Positions 6,294 to 9,296 of a stretch of DNA of 9,296 bases are shown piece after piece. The translations under genes and the position numbers were made by a program. The notes below the pieces were generated by a model. The model worked only from the letters and a program-made list of their open reading frames with translations. It did not search any database and had not been told where the DNA came from. Source of the DNA: Chloroflexota bacterium. GTDB taxonomy: Bacteria > Chloroflexota > Dehalococcoidia > Lucifugimonadales > Lucifugimonadaceae. Position 1 is the stretch's first letter. Each line of letters begins with the position of its first letter. The stretch covers positions 1-9,296 of the forward strand of contig JACPRT010000203.1 of assembly GCA_016189845.1 (NCBI GenBank), given 5' to 3'.

Positions 6294-7262
6294 ATGCCGA
6301 AGGTGCTCTTCTACGTGGGCCGAGGCAACCCGACCACCGACGTCATGCTGGAGCAGACGCCCGCGGGATGGCAGGTCGTTTCGATCGACCCGCGGGAGAA
6401 ACCCGAATCCGAACAGCTCAAGATGGTCGCCGACGCCGATTTCCTCTGGGTGTTCGGCGGCAGACCGTCCGACGATGTGTTGCGGGCCGGCAAGAAGGTC
6501 AGGCTCCTTCAGCTGGGGTCCGCTGGCTACGACGGAATCAACGTCGCGCTCGCCGGTGAGCTGGGAATCCCGGTCGCGAGCGCCAGCGGCACCAACGCTC
6601 AAGGCGTGGCCGAACTTGCGGTGACGCTCATGCTCGGCGTGTACCGCCACCTGATCGACATGGACCGAGACACCAGGGACGGCCGCTGGGTCACGCCTCT
6701 CACGGTCGGCACCGACTCCTTCGAGGTGCTCAACAAGACCATCGGCATCGTTGGCCTTGGACACATCGGCGGCACCGTGGCCAGGCTGCTTCAGGGCTTC
6801 GATCCGACACTCCTCTACTACGACATCGTCCCGAAGCCAGAGGTCGAGAAGCGGTTCGGTGTTCGCCGGGTTACCCTCGACGAACTACTGAAGCAATCGG
6901 ACATCGTGACGCTGCACGTGCCCTTGACGCCCCGCACGCGCCACATGATCGGCACACTCGAGCTCTCACTCATGAAGGAAGCGGCCGTACTGATCAACAC
7001 TTGCCGGGGTCCTGTGGTCGACGAGAAAGCCCTGTACGACGCGCTGGCCAAGCGCAGGATCTGGGGCGCGGGACTCGACGTCTTCGAGACAGAGCCCGTG
7101 GATGCCGGCAATCCGATCCTGAAACTCGACAACGTGATCGTCGCTCCCCACGCGGCCGGCAAGACCGCCGAAAGCTTTCCGAGGCGCGCCCGGTTCGGCT
7201 TCGAAAACATGCAGCGGGTGCTGGCCGGAAAGCCGCCACTCAACCTCGTCACGCCCGAGTGA
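6294..7262 (+). CDS. D-isomer-specific 2-hydroxyacid dehydrogenase (first of tandem pair)
   Basis: This 322-residue NAD(P)-dependent enzyme reduces a 2-keto acid to the D-2-hydroxy acid or the reverse (glyoxylate, hydroxypyruvate, phosphoglycerate and D-lactate families). The Rossmann motif GLGHIG is at 154-159. D177 at the end of the following strand suggests NAD over NADP. The catalytic trio is R238 (TCRGP), E267 (ETEP) and H286 (APHAAG), with the Arg-Glu spacing of 29 residues seen in phosphoglycerate dehydrogenase. There is no C-terminal ACT domain, so it is not a long-form serine-pathway enzyme. ATG 6294 is preferred over 6255 because it has AGGGAGAGG just upstream and begins at the first beta strand (MPKVLFY). 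It leads the plus-strand genes, is 79 bases before a second member of the same family, and diverges from the peptidase operon. The specific substrate cannot be called. Confidence 0.9.
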   Translation: MPKVLFYVGRGNPTTDVMLEQTPAGWQVVSIDPREKPESEQLKMVADADFLWVFGGRPSDDVLRAGKKVRLLQLGSAGYDGINVALAGELGIPVASASGTNAQGVAELAVTLMLGVYRHLIDMDRDTRDGRWVTPLTVGTDSFEVLNKTIGIVGLGHIGGTVARLLQGFDPTLLYYDIVPKPEVEKRFGVRRVTLDELLKQSDIVTLHVPLTPRTRHMIGTLELSLMKEAAVLINTCRGPVVDEKALYDALAKRRIWGAGLDVFETEPVDAGNPILKLDNVIVAPHAAGKTAESFPRRARFGFENMQRVLAGKPPLNLVTPE

Positions 7263-7292
7263 TTCCGTCGCTTCACCCGCGAGACCCCCGTG

Positions 7293-7298
7293 TATCAT
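7293..7298 (+). promoter_or_regulatory. Possible -10 element before the second dehydrogenase
   Basis: TATCAT (five of six to TATAAT) lies in the 79-base gap, 43 bases before the chosen start. No recognisable -35 is present, so this is only a weak candidate. Readthrough from the promoter at 6248-6256 would also serve the gene. Confidence 0.25.
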
Positions 7299-7341
7299 TC
7301 CCGGTCGCAGATAGATGGCTCAGATCACGAGGAACAAGCAA

Positions 7342-8352
7342 ATGCCAAAGTTCAAAGTTGTCGTCTTCGGACGTGATAACGACCCCCTGACCCACGAGCG
7401 CGCTGAGCTTGGCGATCTCGATTGCGAGATCGTCCAGGCCAATCCGAAGAGCGAAGGCGAGGCGATGGAAATCGTCAAGGACGCCGACGCCATCATGGGC
7501 GGCAACTTCTGGCAGACCGACCGCGTCATCAACGTCGCGGACAAGTGCCAGGTACTCGCGGTCTACTCCCACGGGTTCAACCACGTCGACGTCGATGCCT
7601 GCACGAACAAGGGCATCATCGTGACGAACTCGGCGGGCATGTGCGCCGAAGAGGTCTCGAACCAGGCGGTCGCATTCCTCCTGGCGCTGAACCGTCAGAT
7701 CCCCTGGCTGAACAGCCGTCTGAAGGGTGGCACCTGGGACGCCGGGCCGTTCCGGCCGAAGGGTACGATCGACGAGGAAGTCCTTGGCATCATCGGGTTC
7801 GGCAACATCGGCCGTGCGGTCGCCCGCAAGATGAGCGGTTGGCGGATGAAGACGGTCGTCTACGATCCCTACATCCAGCCCTGGATCATCAAGGAGTACG
7901 GCGTCGAGCGGGTCTTGCACCTCAACGATATCTTCAGCCGCTCAGACTATGTGGTCGTCGTAGTGCCACTCAACAAAGAGACCTTCCACATGATCGGCGC
8001 CGAGCAGTTCAAGCTGATGAAAAAGACGGCGTTCTTCATCAACGTGTGCCGCGGCCCCATAGTCAACGAACCAGACCTGGTTCGGGCGTTGAAGGAAAAG
8101 TGGTTCGCAGCGGCGGGACTGGACGTCTTCGAGAAGGAGCCGGCCGATCCGAAGAACCCGCTTTTCACGCTCGACAATGTAATCGTTGCACCACACGTCG
8201 CCGGCTCGTCGGTCCGGTCTGCCGTGCTGAGCCGGCAGCGCGCCTCACAGCAGGTCAGGGCCGTACTTCAGGGTGACTGGCCGATGGCCGGACAGAACTC
8301 GGAAGTCCGGGCGTTGATTCCGATGCGGAGGTCCAACAAGATACTGGCGTGA
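7342..8352 (+). CDS. D-isomer-specific 2-hydroxyacid dehydrogenase (second of tandem pair)
   Basis: This 336-residue protein is a second NAD-dependent D-2-hydroxyacid dehydrogenase. GFGNIG is at 152-157 with D175 closing the next strand, favouring NAD. The catalytic residues are R237 (VCRGP), E266 (EKEP) and H285 (APHVAG). The AEEVSNQAVAFLLALNR helix resembles C-terminal-binding-protein-like members. It is clearly diverged from the gene before it, not a recent copy, so the two probably have different substrates. ATG 7342 is preferred to the in-frame ATG 7315: it has GAGG 9 bases upstream and starts directly at the first strand (MPKFKVVVFG), while 7315 has no ribosome site. Its last four bases overlap the GTG of the membrane protein gene. 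Residues after about 305 are basic and less conserved. Confidence 0.9.
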   Translation: MPKFKVVVFGRDNDPLTHERAELGDLDCEIVQANPKSEGEAMEIVKDADAIMGGNFWQTDRVINVADKCQVLAVYSHGFNHVDVDACTNKGIIVTNSAGMCAEEVSNQAVAFLLALNRQIPWLNSRLKGGTWDAGPFRPKGTIDEEVLGIIGFGNIGRAVARKMSGWRMKTVVYDPYIQPWIIKEYGVERVLHLNDIFSRSDYVVVVVPLNKETFHMIGAEQFKLMKKTAFFINVCRGPIVNEPDLVRALKEKWFAAAGLDVFEKEPADPKNPLFTLDNVIVAPHVAGSSVRSAVLSRQRASQQVRAVLQGDWPMAGQNSEVRALIPMRRSNKILA

Positions 8353-8828
8353 GTTTCCTCTCGCCACAGCGCTTTCTCTGGATCACCGGCGCCGGGCTGT
8401 TAGGCCTCGGACTGGCCGGGTTCGTGTTGCCGGCGATCGGGGTCGATGCCACTCACCGATACTTCACGCTGAGCGCAGGCGAAAATGTGGCTCACATGGC
8501 GGCAGGGCTATTCGCGGCCGTAGTAGCCCTGCTGCTGAGATCCCGACCAAAGTCGCTGAAGTGGCTCGTCGTCCTGATGGGAATCGCAGCCCTGTTCTTC
8601 GGGATCTACGGTTTCCTTGGCGAATGGGCGGAGCGGGGTTCCGCCAGCAGCCTGTCGTTCCTGGACGCGTGGGCGGTGTCGGACCTGGCAGGGCCGTACG
8701 ACAACCTCTTCCACGTCTTGTACGCGGCATGGGCGCTCGTGGCCGCGTTCAGAACGTCGCCAGTACCAGTCGATGCCGGAGCGGGCAATCTCGACGAAGA
8801 CAAACCGCGACCGGTCTTTGGACGGTAG
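8349..8828 (+). CDS. Small four-helix membrane protein, DUF4383-like
   Basis: This 159-residue protein has four likely membrane helices at about 9-30, 44-63, 70-90 and 117-134, and a polar C-terminal tail. Two helices begin with similar motifs, GENVAHMAAG (44-53) and YDNLFHVLYA (117-126), each an Asn-x-x-His pattern, resembling the DUF4383 group of bacterial integral membrane proteins with no known function. That assignment is tentative. The start is GTG 8349, which overlaps the preceding stop as GTGA. The nearest GGAGG is about 17 bases upstream, so initiation probably depends on translational coupling to the dehydrogenase. No other start gives the first helix. There is no catalytic motif, and coupling alone does not show that it works with the dehydrogenase. 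Confidence 0.72.
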   Translation: MSFLSPQRFLWITGAGLLGLGLAGFVLPAIGVDATHRYFTLSAGENVAHMAAGLFAAVVALLLRSRPKSLKWLVVLMGIAALFFGIYGFLGEWAERGSASSLSFLDAWAVSDLAGPYDNLFHVLYAAWALVAAFRTSPVPVDAGAGNLDEDKPRPVFGR

Positions 8829-8830
8829 TT

Positions 8831-8858
8831 CTGAACTATTTCAGGTAAACTACCGGTA
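8831..8858 (+). promoter_or_regulatory. Candidate leaderless promoter with nested palindromes before the antitoxin
   Basis: CTGAA-CTAT-TTCAG (8831-8844) and TACCGGTA (8851-8858, running into the start codon) are short perfect palindromes, with GGTA-AAC-TACC (8844-8854) between. TAAACT (8846-8851) could be a -10 element, which would place transcription start at or next to the ATG, giving a leaderless message. No Shine-Dalgarno sequence is found. Autoregulation by the antitoxin at such sites is inferred. Confidence 0.4.
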
Positions 8859-9296
8859 TGAAGGTCATCGAGTATCCGTTCTCCGATCTTCTGCGTCGGC
8901 CAAAGGCGGTGACGCGGGAGGTCGAGCAAGGCGACGTGCTGCTGCGCCGCCGTGACGAACCTGACTTGCGCCTCACACGCGCTGACCGGGAGGCGGAGCG
9001 TGCCGCTACGTTCGCCGCCCTCGGCAAGGCGCTCAGGAACATCGCGGTACACAATCCTGCCGCACTCGACAGTGCCCTCCGTGATGCCTTCGCCTGGCTG
9101 GAGTTCCTCCCGGACCGGGACCGCAAGCATTTCGTGGAGGAGTTTTCCCGTGCGATTGCGGCCGCGGTCGAGCTAGATAGCTACGTCCCACTGACGCAGC
9201 TCGTCCGTGAATGGCGGGCTTCGGCCGAAATCCACGCCGACCCAAGGCTCGCACGGCGTCTCAAGCAACCGCTCAAAGCGAACGGCAAGCGGGTCG
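8858..9296 (+). CDS. Phd-like antitoxin of a toxin-antitoxin pair (3' end beyond window)
   Basis: An open frame runs from ATG 8858 through 146 codons to the window edge with no stop. The first 45 residues (MKVIEYPFSDLLRRPK, then a VEQGDVLLRRR strand) resemble the Phd/YefM-type DNA-binding N-terminus: a short strand, a helix, and a strand pair. The rest is helical and ends near HADPRLARRL and a basic tail, as in the longer 'prevent-host-death' proteins I recall from actinobacteria. These usually sit directly before a RelE-type toxin gene, so a toxin may begin just past 9296. That part is not visible. Its own 29-base upstream gap has palindromes and a -10-like element but no ribosome site. It is probably an independent unit unrelated to the hydroxy-acid genes. 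The N-terminal start could only be this ATG, since TAG and TGA stops lie just upstream. Confidence 0.7.
   Translation, partial: MKVIEYPFSDLLRRPKAVTREVEQGDVLLRRRDEPDLRLTRADREAERAATFAALGKALRNIAVHNPAALDSALRDAFAWLEFLPDRDRKHFVEEFSRAIAAAVELDSYVPLTQLVREWRASAEIHADPRLARRLKQPLKANGKRV

Noticed and set aside
5143..6624. 493-codon plus-strand open frame antisense to the M42 peptidase
   Set aside because: It lies opposite a gene with all metal ligands and a strong ribosome site, runs on into the dehydrogenase gene in another frame, and shows no domain.
6183..6764. 193-codon minus-strand open frame across the divergent promoter region
   Set aside because: It covers the control region and the 5' half of the first dehydrogenase on the wrong strand, with no motif or ribosome site.
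7315..7341. Upstream ATG adding 9 residues to the second 2-hydroxyacid dehydrogenase
   Set aside because: There is no ribosome site before it, whereas GAGG sits 9 bases before ATG 7342.

Overview
The window is about 60% G+C or slightly more (estimated by eye) and tightly packed with bacterial genes. The end of the window carries a Phd-like antitoxin of a kind I associate with Actinomycetota. Sugar-acid and hydroxy-acid catabolic genes of the types seen here are common in Actinomycetota, Chloroflexota and some proteobacterial lineages. I would guess a free-living high-GC bacterium, possibly from an uncultured Chloroflexota or Actinomycetota lineage, but nothing in the window settles this. I see no rRNA, tRNA, CRISPR array, insertion sequence or phage gene.

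Positions 63-6207 hold five genes, all on the minus strand and so read right to left. They are an M42-type zinc aminopeptidase (5104-6207), a thiamine-diphosphate enzyme closest to 2-hydroxyacyl-CoA lyase/oxalyl-CoA decarboxylase (3362-5014), a malate/L-lactate-type (Ldh2 family) NAD(P)-dependent oxidoreductase (2240-3322), an aminoglycoside/choline-kinase-like phosphotransferase (1270-2100), and an enolase-superfamily dehydratase related to L-rhamnonate dehydratase (63-1226). Gaps are 89, 39, 139 and 43 bases, so they could form one operon. Two of the gaps carry inverted repeats placed where they could affect translation.

Positions 6208-6293 are a divergent control region with a good extended -10 promoter facing right. 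To its right on the plus strand are two different D-isomer-specific 2-hydroxyacid dehydrogenases in tandem (6294-7262 and 7342-8352). A small four-helix membrane protein (8349-8828) overlaps the end of the second by four bases. A Phd-like antitoxin gene (from 8858) runs off the window, probably just before its toxin.

The common theme is small 2-hydroxy/2-keto acids. A sugar-acid dehydratase would make a 2-keto-3-deoxy acid, three NAD(P)-dependent oxidoreductases could interconvert hydroxy and keto acids, and the thiamine enzyme could cleave or decarboxylate a 2-hydroxy- or 2-keto-acyl compound. This is inference from families and neighbourhood. No transporter, aldolase, CoA ligase or regulator that would fix the pathway lies within the window.
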